Shown: piece after piece, positions 7,507 through 16,290 of the stretch | Position numbering within the stretch: position 1 is the stretch's first letter | How the letters are laid out: every line of letters starts with the position of its first letter | NCBI RefSeq assembly: GCF_900113865.1 | Contig: NZ_FOQY01000042.1 | Location: forward strand, 1 to 63,316 | Length of the DNA stretch: 63,316 nucleotides | Direction of reading: 5' to 3' | Source of the DNA: Streptosporangium canum | Lineage (GTDB): Bacteria > Actinomycetota > Actinomycetes > Streptosporangiales > Streptosporangiaceae | Program-made: the position numbers and the translations under genes | The notes under the pieces: model-generated | The model's database searches: none | The model's input: only the letters and a program-made list of their open reading frames with translations | What the model was told of the DNA's origin: nothing

Positions 7507-8094
7507 GTGACGAGGACGCAGGATCAGCGCAGGGCCGACACCCGGGCCCGGCTGATCGACGCCGCCTCCGACCTGTTCGCCAGGAAAGGGTTCCACGCGG
7601 TGTCCGCCGAGGCCGTCAGCGCCGCCGCGGACCGCACGACCGGTGCCCTCTACAACCACTTCGGTGGCAAGGAGGGCCTGCTGCTGGCCCTGCTGGAGGT
7701 GTGGAAGGACCAGGCCGCGACCGACCTGCTCGCCGGGTTCGGGGAGACGACCGAACTCGACGACCGGCTGGCCGCGGTGTACGAAGCGATCACCGACGGG
7801 AATCGCGGTGCGTCATGGCTCCTGCTGGAGATGGAGCTGTGGCTGCACGGCGCGCGCGATCCCCACATCGGCGGACCCCTCGCCAGGCGGTACGCCGGCA
7901 TCCGGTCCCTGCTGGCCGACGGCCTGACCGACTGGGCCGAGCTGGCGGGGGTGTCCCTCCGAAGATCACCCGAGCACACCGCGGTCGCGGTGCTGGGTGT
8001 GCTCATCGGCTGCGCGATCCAGCACCGGCTGGATCCCCCCGCGGTCGAGTCGCAGGCCGTCGTCGAAAGCCTGCGCGACCTGCTCGGCCTGTAG
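7507..8094 (+). CDS. TetR-family regulator next to a P450
   Basis: The 195-residue protein has an N-terminal TetR helix-turn-helix (TRARLIDAASDLFARKGFHA, then AAADRTTGALYNHFGGKEGL) and a C-terminal ligand-binding domain (LLEMELWLHGARDPHIGGPL). The start is GTG at 7507, just after the operator; GAAGG at 7497-7501 is a plausible ribosome site. The P450 gene follows 108 bases later on the same strand, so this protein most likely represses itself and the P450 until a substrate-like ligand binds. Confidence 0.85.
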   Translation: MTRTQDQRRADTRARLIDAASDLFARKGFHAVSAEAVSAAADRTTGALYNHFGGKEGLLLALLEVWKDQAATDLLAGFGETTELDDRLAAVYEAITDGNRGASWLLLEMELWLHGARDPHIGGPLARRYAGIRSLLADGLTDWAELAGVSLRRSPEHTAVAVLGVLIGCAIQHRLDPPAVESQAVVESLRDLLGL

Positions 8095-8202
8095 GGCCGG
8101 GTCCCGCGGAGCACGGTCCGCGGGGACCCGTCCCACCGGGCCGGGCCGCCTGGCCGTACCGCGACGCACTCCCCGAACACGCGCCGAAAGGGAGCCCACG
8201 AG

Positions 8203-9405
8203 ATGCAGATCAACCTGCTTGAGGAGACCTGGGAGCGGGAAGTCCCGCACCGGCAGTTCGCCTACCTGCGCCGCGAGGCGCCCGTCCACTGGCACGAGGT
8301 GCCCGGCGACACCGGATTCTGGGCCGTCACGAAATATGACGACGTGAAGGCGGTCAGCCGTGACCCGCACACCTGGTCCACCGAGATCGGCACCGCGTTC
8401 ATCCGCACCCAGACGCAGGAGTTCATCGACGTCGCGAGCCTGATGCTGCTCAACATGGACCCGCCCAAGCAGACCCGCTACCGCAGGCTGGTCAGCGCCG
8501 GGTTCACGCCGCGGATGATCGCCAAGCTGGCCGCGACCGTCCAGGCCCGCTGCGAGCGGATCGCCGACCGGGTCACCGAGCAGGGCGGCGAGGTCGAGTT
8601 CGTCACGGACGTCGCCGAGCACATCCCGCTGCAGATGATCTGCGAGATGCTCGGCGTCCCCGAGCGGGACCACCATCTGATCTTCGAGTGGTCCAACCGC
8701 ATGGTGGGCTTCCAGGACCCCGACTTCCGTACCACCCCCGAGGACGGTGAGATCGCCGCCGCCGAGATCTTCGGCTACTGCGACGGGCTGGTCGAGGAGC
8801 GGCGCAAGGCGCCCCGCGACGACATCATCACCGCGCTCGTCCAGGCCGAGATCGACGGTGACCGGCTCAGCCGCGACGAGATCGACGCGTTCTTCGTGGT
8901 GCTCTGCGTGGCGGGGAACGAGACCACCCGCAACCTGATCTCCCACGCCATGCTCGCGCTGATCGAACGCCCGGACACCTACCGCGACCTGGCCGCCAAC
9001 CTGGACGACGAGGCCTTGTGGCGCTCGGCGACCGAGGAGTTCCTGCGCTGGGGATCGTCGATCCACAACTTCCGCCGTACGGCGACGCGGGACACCGAGA
9101 TCCGCGGCCAGAGCATCGCCGCGGGCGAGAAGGTGGTCACGTTCTACATGTCGGCCAACCACGACGAGGACGTCTTCGCCGACCCCCTGACGTTCGACAT
9201 CCGCCGCACCCCCAACGAGCACGTGACCTTCGGCGGCGGCGGGCCCCACTACTGCCTGGGCGCGGGTCTGGCCCGCCTGGAGATCAGGTGCATGATCCGG
9301 GAGCTGCTCCGCCGCTTCCCGTCGGCCGAGCTCGCCGGCCCGGTCCGCCGCATGCGCTCCGACTTCATCAACGGCGTCAAGCACATGCCGGTCCGCTTCC
9401 GTTAG
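8203..9405 (+). CDS. cytochrome P450
   Basis: This soluble bacterial P450 of 400 residues has the I-helix oxygen-activation motif AGNETT (237-242), the K-helix EEFLR and the heme loop FGGGGPHYCLG with the thiolate ligand Cys351. Features such as LLNMDPPKQTRYRRLVSAGF and the IHNFRRTATRDTEI strand resemble the CYP124/125/142 group (sterol or fatty-chain hydroxylases), an assignment by resemblance only. No ferredoxin or reductase gene is adjacent, so electrons come from elsewhere. It is probably controlled by the upstream TetR gene. Confidence 0.92.
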   Translation: MQINLLEETWEREVPHRQFAYLRREAPVHWHEVPGDTGFWAVTKYDDVKAVSRDPHTWSTEIGTAFIRTQTQEFIDVASLMLLNMDPPKQTRYRRLVSAGFTPRMIAKLAATVQARCERIADRVTEQGGEVEFVTDVAEHIPLQMICEMLGVPERDHHLIFEWSNRMVGFQDPDFRTTPEDGEIAAAEIFGYCDGLVEERRKAPRDDIITALVQAEIDGDRLSRDEIDAFFVVLCVAGNETTRNLISHAMLALIERPDTYRDLAANLDDEALWRSATEEFLRWGSSIHNFRRTATRDTEIRGQSIAAGEKVVTFYMSANHDEDVFADPLTFDIRRTPNEHVTFGGGGPHYCLGAGLARLEIRCMIRELLRRFPSAELAGPVRRMRSDFINGVKHMPVRFR

Positions 9406-9413
9406 GCCCGCCT

Positions 9414-9549
9414 CCCCCGGCTCCGCCACCACCGGCGGATCCGGGGGACCCGTTCAGTCACGGGCCCGTCGCCCGCCACGGGAGCCGGGGAACCCGTTCA
9501 GTCAGGCCCGCCCCCGGCTCCGCCACCCACCGGCGGGTTCCGGGGACAC
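9414..9549. repeat. duplicated terminator-like hairpins between convergent genes
   Basis: Module A (9414-9446) folds as CCCCCGG-TCCGCC against GGCGGA-CCGGGGG. A second copy (9511-9545) has the same stem with one inserted base in the loop. The string ACCCGTTCAGTCA occurs after the first (9448-9460) and again at 9492-9504. The block lies between the P450 stop and the GTPase stop, and looks like a duplicated bidirectional terminator. Confidence 0.65.
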
Positions 9550-9557
9550 GGCGGGGC

Positions 9558-11453
9558 TCAGCCGCCGTCGCCGTTCCGGGCCACCGTGACCGCCTCGGTG
9601 AAGCGGCGGTAGCGGGACAGCTCCCCGGCCACGGGATCCAGCACCAGCTCGCGGGCGACCTGGCCGATGCTCGCGCGCAGCGCCCTGGCCGCCCCGCGCG
9701 CCCGCCGCCGGCCGCCCAGCCAGGCGGCCACCCGGGAGAGCAGCGCGATCGACAGCCCGAGCAGGATCCCGCCGGTCAGCAGCAGGGTCGGCCAGGGCAG
9801 CTCGCCGGCGGTAGGCAGGTACGGCTGCGGAAGCCGGAGGTAGTCCATCCCGAGCAGGCCGATCAGCCACAGCGCGCCCGCCAGCATGGCGGCGAACACC
9901 GCCCACTGCGCCAGCCCGGCCACCCGCCACCACACGGGCCGCCTGACCGGACCGAGCGAGGTGGCGGCCACGGCCCGGTCGAGGCCGTCCTCCAGCTCGT
10001 CGCCGTGCGAGCGGGCCGCCTGCCGTACGGCCGCCGCCCACGGAGCGGGCAGTCCCTTCGAGGCGGCCCCGGCGGCCTCACGGATCGCGGTGTCCATCCG
10101 GGAGCGCTGCACGACGGTCGTGACGGGGATCGAGGTCCGGCCCACGGGTCCGCCGGAGCTCCGCGCCCCCGGGGTGCTCAGCCGGAGCCGGCGGAGCGGG
10201 TCGGGCCGGAACCTGCGGATCCACCGGGTCAGCGGCCAGCCGGTGGCGGCGACCGACCGGTGCCGGTGGGCCTTGGCCACGGCCTCGACGACGGTCGGCA
10301 CCCCGGCCGCCTCCGACAGCGCGTCGGTCAGCGGCCCGGCGAGCCCGTCCACGGACACCTCCGGCGCCGCCGTCGCGACCGCGTCGGAGCCGGAACGCGC
10401 CCCGGCGCCTGGAGCGGCACCCGCCCCCGGGCCGGAGCCGCCGGTGCGGGCGCCCGCACCGGCGGACGCCCTGACGAGCGCGTCGGCGGCCGTGCCGACG
10501 TCGGCGGCCAGGCGGGCCGCCCAGGATCGCCGGTCGGCGACCCGGGAGGCGAGCAGGGAACCCAGCTCGGGGAGCCCCGCCCCGGTGCGCGCCGAGACGC
10601 CGACCAGCGGCACCCCGGCCAGCCCGTCCTCGTCGAGCAGCCTCCGCAGATCCTTCAGGCACCGCTCGGCGGCGGCCGGGGTCAGCCGGTCGACCTGGTT
10701 GAGGACGACGACCATGACGTCCCGGTGCCGGGCCAGTGGCCGGAGATACCGCTCGTGCACGGCCGCGTCGGCGTACTTCTGCGGGTCGAGCACCCACACC
10801 AGCAGGTCGACCAGCTCCACCAGCCGGTCCACCTCCAGCCGGTGCGCCGACTCGATCGAGTCGTGATCGGGCAGGTCGAGCAGGATCAGCCCGGCCGCGT
10901 CGCCCTCCGTCCAGCCGTCCAGACCGGGGACGACGGCCGCGCCCCGCCCCTCGGGCCCGCCCGCGTCGTCTCCCACCCGGGCTCCCTGACCTTCCGGCCC
11001 GCCCGCGTCGTCTCCCACCCGGGCTCCCCGGCCGGAGGCGACGGCCGCGCCCCGGCCGGCCGGCGTCTCCGGCCCGGACCAGGCGCCGGCGGGCGACACC
11101 TCGTGACGGCGGGGGATGTCCAGCCAGTCGAGCAGCGGCCCGGACCCCGCGCCCCGCCAGAGGGCGGCCTGGGCGGTCGAGGTGGTCGGGCGGGTGACCC
11201 CCACCGTGGCGAGGCCGGTGCCGGACAGCAGGTTGAACAGGGAGGACTTGCCGCTGCCGGTGGCGCCGGCCAGCGCGACCGCGGTGTGGTCGATCGACAG
11301 GCTCCGCCGTACTCCGGCGCGGGAGACCACGGAACGCGCCCCGGCCACCGCGTCGGCGTCCAGCCGCCCGTCGGCGAGGTCGGCGGCCTCCGCCAGGCCC
11401 TCCAGCCGGCCGTCCAGGGAGACCGCGTTCCTGCGCCGCTTCAGCAGCTTCAC
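9558..11453 (-). CDS. YfjP-type membrane GTPase (dynamin-pair partner)
   Basis: The 631-residue protein has the P-loop GATGSGKSS, a G2 region with GVTRPTT, G3 DLPDHDS, and G4 NQVDR. A helical stalk and two membrane spans follow (AQWAVFAAMLAGALWLIGLL and LPWPTLLLTGGILLGLSIAL). Adjacent GTPase pairs of this kind in actinomycetes include the DynA/DynB proteins that stabilise FtsZ rings during Streptomyces sporulation; orthology is inferred from pairing and architecture. The start is GTG 11453, inside the upstream gene's stop (GTGA overlap), so translation is coupled. A 14-residue repeat unit is duplicated between the G2 and G3 motifs. Confidence 0.85.
   Translation of the reverse strand: MKLLKRRRNAVSLDGRLEGLAEAADLADGRLDADAVAGARSVVSRAGVRRSLSIDHTAVALAGATGSGKSSLFNLLSGTGLATVGVTRPTTSTAQAALWRGAGSGPLLDWLDIPRRHEVSPAGAWSGPETPAGRGAAVASGRGARVGDDAGGPEGQGARVGDDAGGPEGRGAAVVPGLDGWTEGDAAGLILLDLPDHDSIESAHRLEVDRLVELVDLLVWVLDPQKYADAAVHERYLRPLARHRDVMVVVLNQVDRLTPAAAERCLKDLRRLLDEDGLAGVPLVGVSARTGAGLPELGSLLASRVADRRSWAARLAADVGTAADALVRASAGAGARTGGSGPGAGAAPGAGARSGSDAVATAAPEVSVDGLAGPLTDALSEAAGVPTVVEAVAKAHRHRSVAATGWPLTRWIRRFRPDPLRRLRLSTPGARSSGGPVGRTSIPVTTVVQRSRMDTAIREAAGAASKGLPAPWAAAVRQAARSHGDELEDGLDRAVAATSLGPVRRPVWWRVAGLAQWAVFAAMLAGALWLIGLLGMDYLRLPQPYLPTAGELPWPTLLLTGGILLGLSIALLSRVAAWLGGRRRARGAARALRASIGQVARELVLDPVAGELSRYRRFTEAVTVARNGDGG
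10955..11038 (-). repeat. two 42-bp direct repeats inside the GTPase switch region
   Basis: Units start at 10955 and 10997 and encode two near-identical 14-residue blocks (ARVGDDAGGPEGQG and ARVGDDAGGPEGRG). A related short motif, ACGGCCGCGCC, flanks both sides. The array sits in the loop between the G2 and G3 motifs and keeps the frame. Confidence 0.8.
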
Positions 11454-13339
11454 CTCTCCCCCCTCTCCCGGTCGGTCCCGCGGGGGACGGCGTCCGTGGG
11501 CTGATCGAGCGGCCCCGGCGTGGCGGCCGCGCCGCCGGCCGGGAGCGTGAGCCTGACCGGTGTGGCGGGGAGCCGCCCCGGACGCTCCTCGGCCGGCGGC
11601 ACGGCCGGGCGGCCGGCCGGCGGGATCTCCCGCTGGTGGTCCCGTACGGCGTGCGCGGCGGCACGGAGGGCGGGGGCGGCGTCCTCGGGGGGCTGGACGG
11701 CGTCGAGGAGGGAGGTGAAGCGGGTGGCCTCCGCGCCCAGCAGCACGGAGACGCGGGCCCGCAGGTCGGTGCGGGCCTTGATGGTGAGGGTGCGGACGGC
11801 CTGGTCGCCGAAGACGGCCTCCAGGAGTTTCTGGCTCAGCACGCTGGTGCCTCCGGCGATGCCGACCTCGATGCCGGTCAGGCCGCCGGTGGAGGCGAAC
11901 ACCGCGAGCATCAGCAGCAGCCCCGCGCCGTTCACCCCGTAGGAGGTGAGCCGGGCCGTGGTCCGCCGGTCGGCGCCCTCCTCGCGGACCAGGCCGAGCA
12001 CGTATCCCTGCCAGCCCCGCACCGCCGCCTCCGCCTTCGCGGGCAGGTCGGCCGAGGCCCTGCCGAGCCGCCCGGCCTCGGCGACCCCGGCCTCCTGGAG
12101 CAGGGCGCGGCCCGAGGGGTGCGACGACCACGACTCCAGCACGCGTTCGGCGGCGCCGTCGGCCGAGGCCCTGATCAGTGCCTCCACCCCGCTCTCCAGC
12201 GCGACCCGCAGCTCGCTCTCGGGCGCGGGGCGGCCGGTGAACATGGCCACCAGGCGGTCCCTGAACCGTCCCACCCGGTTCTCCAGGGAGCGCATCAGGT
12301 CACCGGTCCCGATGAAGTCCTGCCAGCGGGCCAGCACCTCGCCCCGGAGCAGTGACCCGTCCAGCATGCCCTCGTCGAAGGAGGCCAGTCCCCCGGCGTA
12401 GGCGGCGGCCGTCATCGCCCGCAGCTCGGCGGCCACGGCGTGCTGGCGGTCCACCGCGTCGGCGAGGGCGGGGACGCGGACGGCGAGGCTCTCCAGCGCG
12501 CCGGACAGGGTCTGGCGCACCACTGCGGCGCGGGCCTGGGAGTCGGCCGCGATGCCGGTCAGCCAGTCGGCGACCGGTTCGACCGCCGAGCGCGGCAGCC
12601 GGGCGTTCTCCTCGGGCAGCACCAGCTCCGGTACCTCGAACAGGCGGGTCCCGCCCAGCCCGTTGGCCTCCAGCAGCCGGGTCAGGTCCCTCTTCACCAC
12701 GCCCAGGGCCTCCGGCGGGACCCGCGACAGGATGACGGCCAGAGCCGTGCTCCGATCCCTGGCCGAGCGCAGGAAGCCCCACGGCACCTCGTCGGCGTAG
12801 CGGGCCGCGGTGGTGGTGAACAGCCAGAGGTCGGCGGCGGCGAGGAGCTGGGCGGCCAGCTCGCGGTTGGCGGTGACGACCGAGTCGATGTCCGGCGCGT
12901 CGAGCAGGGCCAGTCCGGGCGGGAGCGCGGGGACGGTGACCACCCGGAGCGTGCCCGGCTCGCCGCGCCCCTCTCCCGTGACGCGGGGAAGGCCGGGCAG
13001 GACGTGCTGGGCGGTGAACCAGTCGCGGTCGGCGGGGCTGGTGACCAGGGTGGGGGCCAGCGTGGTGGGCCGCAGGACGCCGGGTTCGGAGACGTCGGCG
13101 CCGACGAGGGAGTTCACCAGGGTCGACTTGCCCGCTCCGGTGGAGCCGCCGACGACGGCCAGCAGCGGGGCGTCGATCGCGCTCAGGCGCGGGATCAGGT
13201 AGTCGTCGAGCTGGCCGGTCAGCTCGCGCAGCGCCCGGCGGTCGCTCCCGACGTCACCGGCCACGAGCGGGAACAGGTCGAGGCCGAGGTGGCGCCGTAG
13301 CTCTCGCAGCGCCTCAAGCAGACCGTCGCTCCCGTTCAT
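11450..13339 (-). CDS. dynamin-family GTPase
   Basis: This bacterial dynamin-like protein of 629 residues has the P-loop GGSTGAGKSTLVNSLVG, a G2 threonine region (LRPTTLAPTLV) and G3 DAPDIDS. No clear N-K-x-D motif is present; LSRVPPE stands where G4 is expected, as in some divergent dynamins. A helical middle region is followed by a hydrophobic hairpin (GAGLLLMLAVFASTGGLTGI) that should insert into the membrane. ATG 13339 has AAGGA upstream; the frame stays open to 13552 but is not family-like. It is the first gene of the coupled pair with the downstream YfjP-type GTPase. Confidence 0.85.
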   Translation of the reverse strand: MNGSDGLLEALRELRRHLGLDLFPLVAGDVGSDRRALRELTGQLDDYLIPRLSAIDAPLLAVVGGSTGAGKSTLVNSLVGADVSEPGVLRPTTLAPTLVTSPADRDWFTAQHVLPGLPRVTGEGRGEPGTLRVVTVPALPPGLALLDAPDIDSVVTANRELAAQLLAAADLWLFTTTAARYADEVPWGFLRSARDRSTALAVILSRVPPEALGVVKRDLTRLLEANGLGGTRLFEVPELVLPEENARLPRSAVEPVADWLTGIAADSQARAAVVRQTLSGALESLAVRVPALADAVDRQHAVAAELRAMTAAAYAGGLASFDEGMLDGSLLRGEVLARWQDFIGTGDLMRSLENRVGRFRDRLVAMFTGRPAPESELRVALESGVEALIRASADGAAERVLESWSSHPSGRALLQEAGVAEAGRLGRASADLPAKAEAAVRGWQGYVLGLVREEGADRRTTARLTSYGVNGAGLLLMLAVFASTGGLTGIEVGIAGGTSVLSQKLLEAVFGDQAVRTLTIKARTDLRARVSVLLGAEATRFTSLLDAVQPPEDAAPALRAAAHAVRDHQREIPPAGRPAVPPAEERPGRLPATPVRLTLPAGGAAATPGPLDQPTDAVPRGTDRERGER

Positions 13340-13580
13340 AGGAGCGATCCTTCCCGCGAGGAAGGCCCCTAGACGTGATTTTGCCCCACCGCTCGACCGG
13401 GTCACGGGGGCGAACTCGGTAGAGCGATGGGGCCTGCCCCGCGTTTCACGTGGGGGGCCGTACCGAACTCGTCTCCCCCGCAGCTGGAGGCGAGCCCGAA
13501 CCCACCACGCGACCGCGGGTGATCGGGGGTCATGCGCTGCCCATTTGAGCAATCGAAGCTCAGGGTCAGGTCAGACGGAG

Positions 13581-13595
13581 CTGAGTGTTCGCTGA
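13581..13595 (+). promoter_or_regulatory. CTGANNGTTNNCTGA site 3
   Basis: CTGAGTGTTCGCTGA lies four bases beyond the 3' end of the orphan response regulator gene and about 240 bases upstream of the dynamin operon. It matches sites 1 and 2 at all eleven fixed bases. The rest of 13340-13580 shows no gene. Confidence 0.5.
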
Positions 13596-13599
13596 AAAT

Positions 13600-14304
13600 T
13601 CAATCACCGCGCGGTAACCGCAGGACATATCCCACGCCACGCAGGGTGTGAATGAGTCGCGGCTCAGTGACGTCGACCTTCCGGCGGAGGTAGGAGACGT
13701 AGGACTCGACGACCCCGGCGTCGCCGCCGAAGTCGTAGTTCCAGACATGATCGAGGATCTGCGCCTTGGAGAGCACCCGGCCGGTGTTGACCATGAAATA
13801 GTGCAGCAGCTTGAACTCGGTGGGCGACAGCCGTACCGGCGTGCCCGAGCGCCACACCTGGTGCGCCTCCTCGTCCAGCTCCAGGTCGCCCACCTGGAGG
13901 CGGGAGGGCAGGTCCAGGTCTCCTCGCGTACGGCGCAGCACCGCCCGGATCCGGGCGAGGACCTCCTCCAGGCTGAACGGCTTGGTCACGTAGTCGTCGG
14001 CCACGCGCAGACCCGCGACCTTGTCGTCGGTCGCGTCCCGCGCGGTCAGGAAGACCACCGGCATCTGCCCGCCCATCTCCCGCAACCGCCCCGCGACCGT
14101 GAAGCCGTCCATGTCGGGCAGCATCACGTCCAGCACGACGAGATCCGGGCGGATCCGCTCCGCGAAGTGCACGGCCTCCCGGCCGTCCGCCGCGGTCACC
14201 ACCTCGAACCCGGACCTGCGCAGGCTGGCCGAGAGCAACTCGCGGATGTTCGGCTCGTCGTCCACGACCAGCAACCTGGCCTCGACTCTCTCCAGCACAT
14301 TCAT
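13600..14304 (-). CDS. orphan OmpR/PhoB-family response regulator
   Basis: The 234-residue protein has a receiver domain (acidic pocket VVDDEP, phosphoacceptor Asp59 in LVVLDVMLPDMDGF, LTARDA, K in TKPF) and a winged-helix effector domain (LSPTEFKLLHYFMVNTGRVL, then RRKVDVTEPRLIHTLRGVGY). It is closely similar to the kinase-paired regulator at 21566-22288, yet no histidine kinase is adjacent. In the segment before TKPF it has GLRVADDY where the paralogue has GLTVGGDDY: one residue is missing in the beta4-alpha4/alpha4-beta5 area. It sits 80 bases downstream of the Gly-rich protein gene, with a CTGANNGTTNNCTGA box just upstream. Confidence 0.9.
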   Translation of the reverse strand: MNVLERVEARLLVVDDEPNIRELLSASLRRSGFEVVTAADGREAVHFAERIRPDLVVLDVMLPDMDGFTVAGRLREMGGQMPVVFLTARDATDDKVAGLRVADDYVTKPFSLEEVLARIRAVLRRTRGDLDLPSRLQVGDLELDEEAHQVWRSGTPVRLSPTEFKLLHYFMVNTGRVLSKAQILDHVWNYDFGGDAGVVESYVSYLRRKVDVTEPRLIHTLRGVGYVLRLPRGD

Positions 14305-14343
14305 GAGGCTTGCTCACCCTGCTGGAACACAGCTCAGCTCCGG

Positions 14344-14358
14344 CTGAACGTTTCCTGA
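14344..14358 (+). promoter_or_regulatory. CTGANNGTTNNCTGA site 2
   Basis: CTGAACGTTTCCTGA lies 39-54 bases upstream of the orphan regulator's start codon. The wider match to site 1 includes GCTCCGGCTGAA. AACGTTTCC also occurs twice here (14347-14355 and 14362-14370). The 11-bp spacing of the CTGA half-sites is what PhoB/OmpR-type dimers recognise. Confidence 0.6.
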
Positions 14359-14384
14359 GAAAACGTTTCCCGCGGACGGAACCG

Positions 14385-15011
14385 TCACCGGCGGCCGCTC
14401 CCCTCGCTGATCGCGGTCGCGGTGATCGAACCGTCCTCGCCCCGGGGCCCCTGGACGACCACCGTGCCGCCGGGCTTGAGGTCGGCGACCTTGCCCTCCT
14501 TGGAGATCCGCACGGCCGTCCCGCCGCTGGTGTTCACGGTGACGACGGACCCGTCCACGGTCTTGACGTAGACCTTCCCGCCGTCCACCCGCTCCACCGT
14601 GCCGACGGCCGCCCCGCCCTGGCCACCTTGACCGCCCGGACCCCCCTGGCCTCCTTGACCGCCTTGACCGCCCTGACCGCCTTGACCGCCCTGACCGCCC
14701 TGACCGCCCTGCTGCCTGCCGCCGAACCCTCCGTAGCCGCCGGGCCCGCCCCCGTAACCGCCGGAGCCCGCGCCCTGGCGGACGGCCGCGCCCGGGGCGT
14801 CCGCCGCCCCCGCCGGGGCGCCCAGCGCCTTCTGCGCCTGGATGCCCACCACCACCCCGGCGACGAGCATCACGCCCGCGCCGAGCACCAGCGTGAGCGT
14901 GGAGAGGCCGCGCCGCGGCCGGACCGTCAGCGCATCCTCCAGGTCACCCGTGAAAGGGGAGGTCTCCAGCGACTTCCCGGCCGGGGCCGTCTCATCCGCG
15001 TTGCCGCCCAT
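14385..15011 (-). CDS. membrane-anchored Gly/Gln-rich protein with a DUF5666-like domain
   Basis: The 208-residue protein has a cytosolic N-terminus and a single membrane span (LTLVLGAGVMLVAGVVVGIQ). A flexible outer linker follows, with about ten GGQ/GQG units, and then a C-terminal beta-rich domain (GTVERVDGGKVYVKTVDGSV, then DLKPGGTVVVQGPRG) like the small OB-type DUF5666 repeats. It lies 28 bases after the permease stop on the same strand, so it is probably part of the efflux operon. The repeat tract (about 14640-14715) is likely length-variable. Confidence 0.75.
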   Translation of the reverse strand: MGGNADETAPAGKSLETSPFTGDLEDALTVRPRRGLSTLTLVLGAGVMLVAGVVVGIQAQKALGAPAGAADAPGAAVRQGAGSGGYGGGPGGYGGFGGRQQGGQGGQGGQGGQGGQGGQGGQGGPGGQGGQGGAAVGTVERVDGGKVYVKTVDGSVVTVNTSGGTAVRISKEGKVADLKPGGTVVVQGPRGEDGSITATAISEGSGRR

Positions 15012-15039
15012 GTCTGTCTCCTTGCGTAAGCCGTAAAGG

Positions 15040-16290
15040 TCACTCGTGGCGCAGGGCCTGGATGGGGCGGAGCTTGGCCGCCCGGTTGGCCGGGTAGCTG
15101 CCGAAGAACAGCCCGATGCCCACCGAGACTCCGAGGGCCAGCGCGATCGAGGACGGCACGATCACGGGCTCGATGCCCGCGATCGTGAACCGGGTGCCGA
15201 CGAACGCGATCGCCACGCCCGACAGGCCGCCCACCAGGCTCAGCACCGTCGCCTCCAGCAGGAACTGGCCGAGGATGGCGCTCCTGGGCGCCCCGATGGC
15301 CTTCCTGATGCCGATCTCCCTGGTCCGTTCGGTGACGGTGACCAGCATGATGTTGGTGATGCCGATCCCGCCGACCAGCAGGGAGATCGCGGCGACCGCG
15401 CCGAGCAGGGCGGTGAAGACGCCGATGGTCGAGCTGACGGTCTCCTGGAGGGTGGCCTGGTTCAGGATGCGGTAGTCGGCGGTGCCCGTGGGGGTGATGT
15501 CGTGCCGCTGGTTCAGGACGGCCGTCACCTCGGCCTGGGCCGACTCCGTCGTGCCGGCGCCGGTCGCCTGCACGATGATCGAGCCGAGCGCGCCGAACCC
15601 GGTCAGGCTCTGCTGTACGGCGGGCAGCGGCACGATCGCGACGTCGTCGGCGTCCTGCATCCCCGAGGAGCCCAGCTCCTTGAGCACCCCGACCACCGTG
15701 AACGGCACTCCGGAGACGCTGACCCGCCGGCCGACGGGATCCGCCGCGCCGAACAGCTCCTCGGCCACGGTCCGCCCGATCACCATGACCTTCCGGGCGG
15801 CGAGCACGTCGTCGTTGACGAAGTAGGCGCCGCTCGTGACGGGCTTGTTCGTCGCCTCGAAATAGCTCGGATAGGTGCCGACGAGCTGGGAGATCGTGTG
15901 GCTCGCCCCCTCGTGCACGGCGGTGGCCGAGGACGCGGTCACCACCGGGGACACGCTCCTGACCGACGGCGCCTGCTCCCGGTCGGCCAGCGCCCTGGCG
16001 TCCTCCAGCGTGAGCTGCCTGGCCTGCGTGCGCGGCCCACCGGCCTGGCCACCGCCACCGCCGCCTCCACCGCCGAAGCCGCCTCCGGAGAAGGAGGCGG
16101 AGATGGTGAGGGTGTTGGAACCGAGCCGCTGGATGCTCTGCTGGATGCTCTGCGAGGCCCCCTCGCCGAAGGCGACCAGCAGGATCACCGCGCCCACCCC
16201 GATGAGGATGCCCAGCGTGGTCAGGAAGCTGCGCAGCTTGTTGGCCGCGAGCCCGCGGAGGGCGAATCGGAGGATCTCGAACCAGCTCAC
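15040..16290 (-). CDS. MacB/FtsX-type ABC transporter permease
   Basis: The 416-residue protein has an N-terminal span (ANKLRSFLTTLGILIGVGAV), an extracytoplasmic MacB_PCD domain (about 45-280) with a Gly-rich stretch, and three C-terminal spans of the FtsX fold (LVGGIGITNIMLVTVTERTR, EIGIRKAIGA, PANRAAKLRPIQALRHE). MacB-type permeases drive outward transport mechanically with the ATPase and adaptor rather than moving substrate through the membrane. The start is GTG 16290, overlapping the ATPase stop (GTGA). Confidence 0.9.
   Translation of the reverse strand: MSWFEILRFALRGLAANKLRSFLTTLGILIGVGAVILLVAFGEGASQSIQQSIQRLGSNTLTISASFSGGGFGGGGGGGGGQAGGPRTQARQLTLEDARALADREQAPSVRSVSPVVTASSATAVHEGASHTISQLVGTYPSYFEATNKPVTSGAYFVNDDVLAARKVMVIGRTVAEELFGAADPVGRRVSVSGVPFTVVGVLKELGSSGMQDADDVAIVPLPAVQQSLTGFGALGSIIVQATGAGTTESAQAEVTAVLNQRHDITPTGTADYRILNQATLQETVSSTIGVFTALLGAVAAISLLVGGIGITNIMLVTVTERTREIGIRKAIGAPRSAILGQFLLEATVLSLVGGLSGVAIAFVGTRFTIAGIEPVIVPSSIALALGVSVGIGLFFGSYPANRAAKLRPIQALRHE

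Noticed and set aside
14640..14715. Short tandem repeats as a possible CRISPR array
   Set aside because: Units are 6-9 bp, coding GGQ repeats in frame, with no spacers. No other array in the window has CRISPR-like repeat and spacer lengths.
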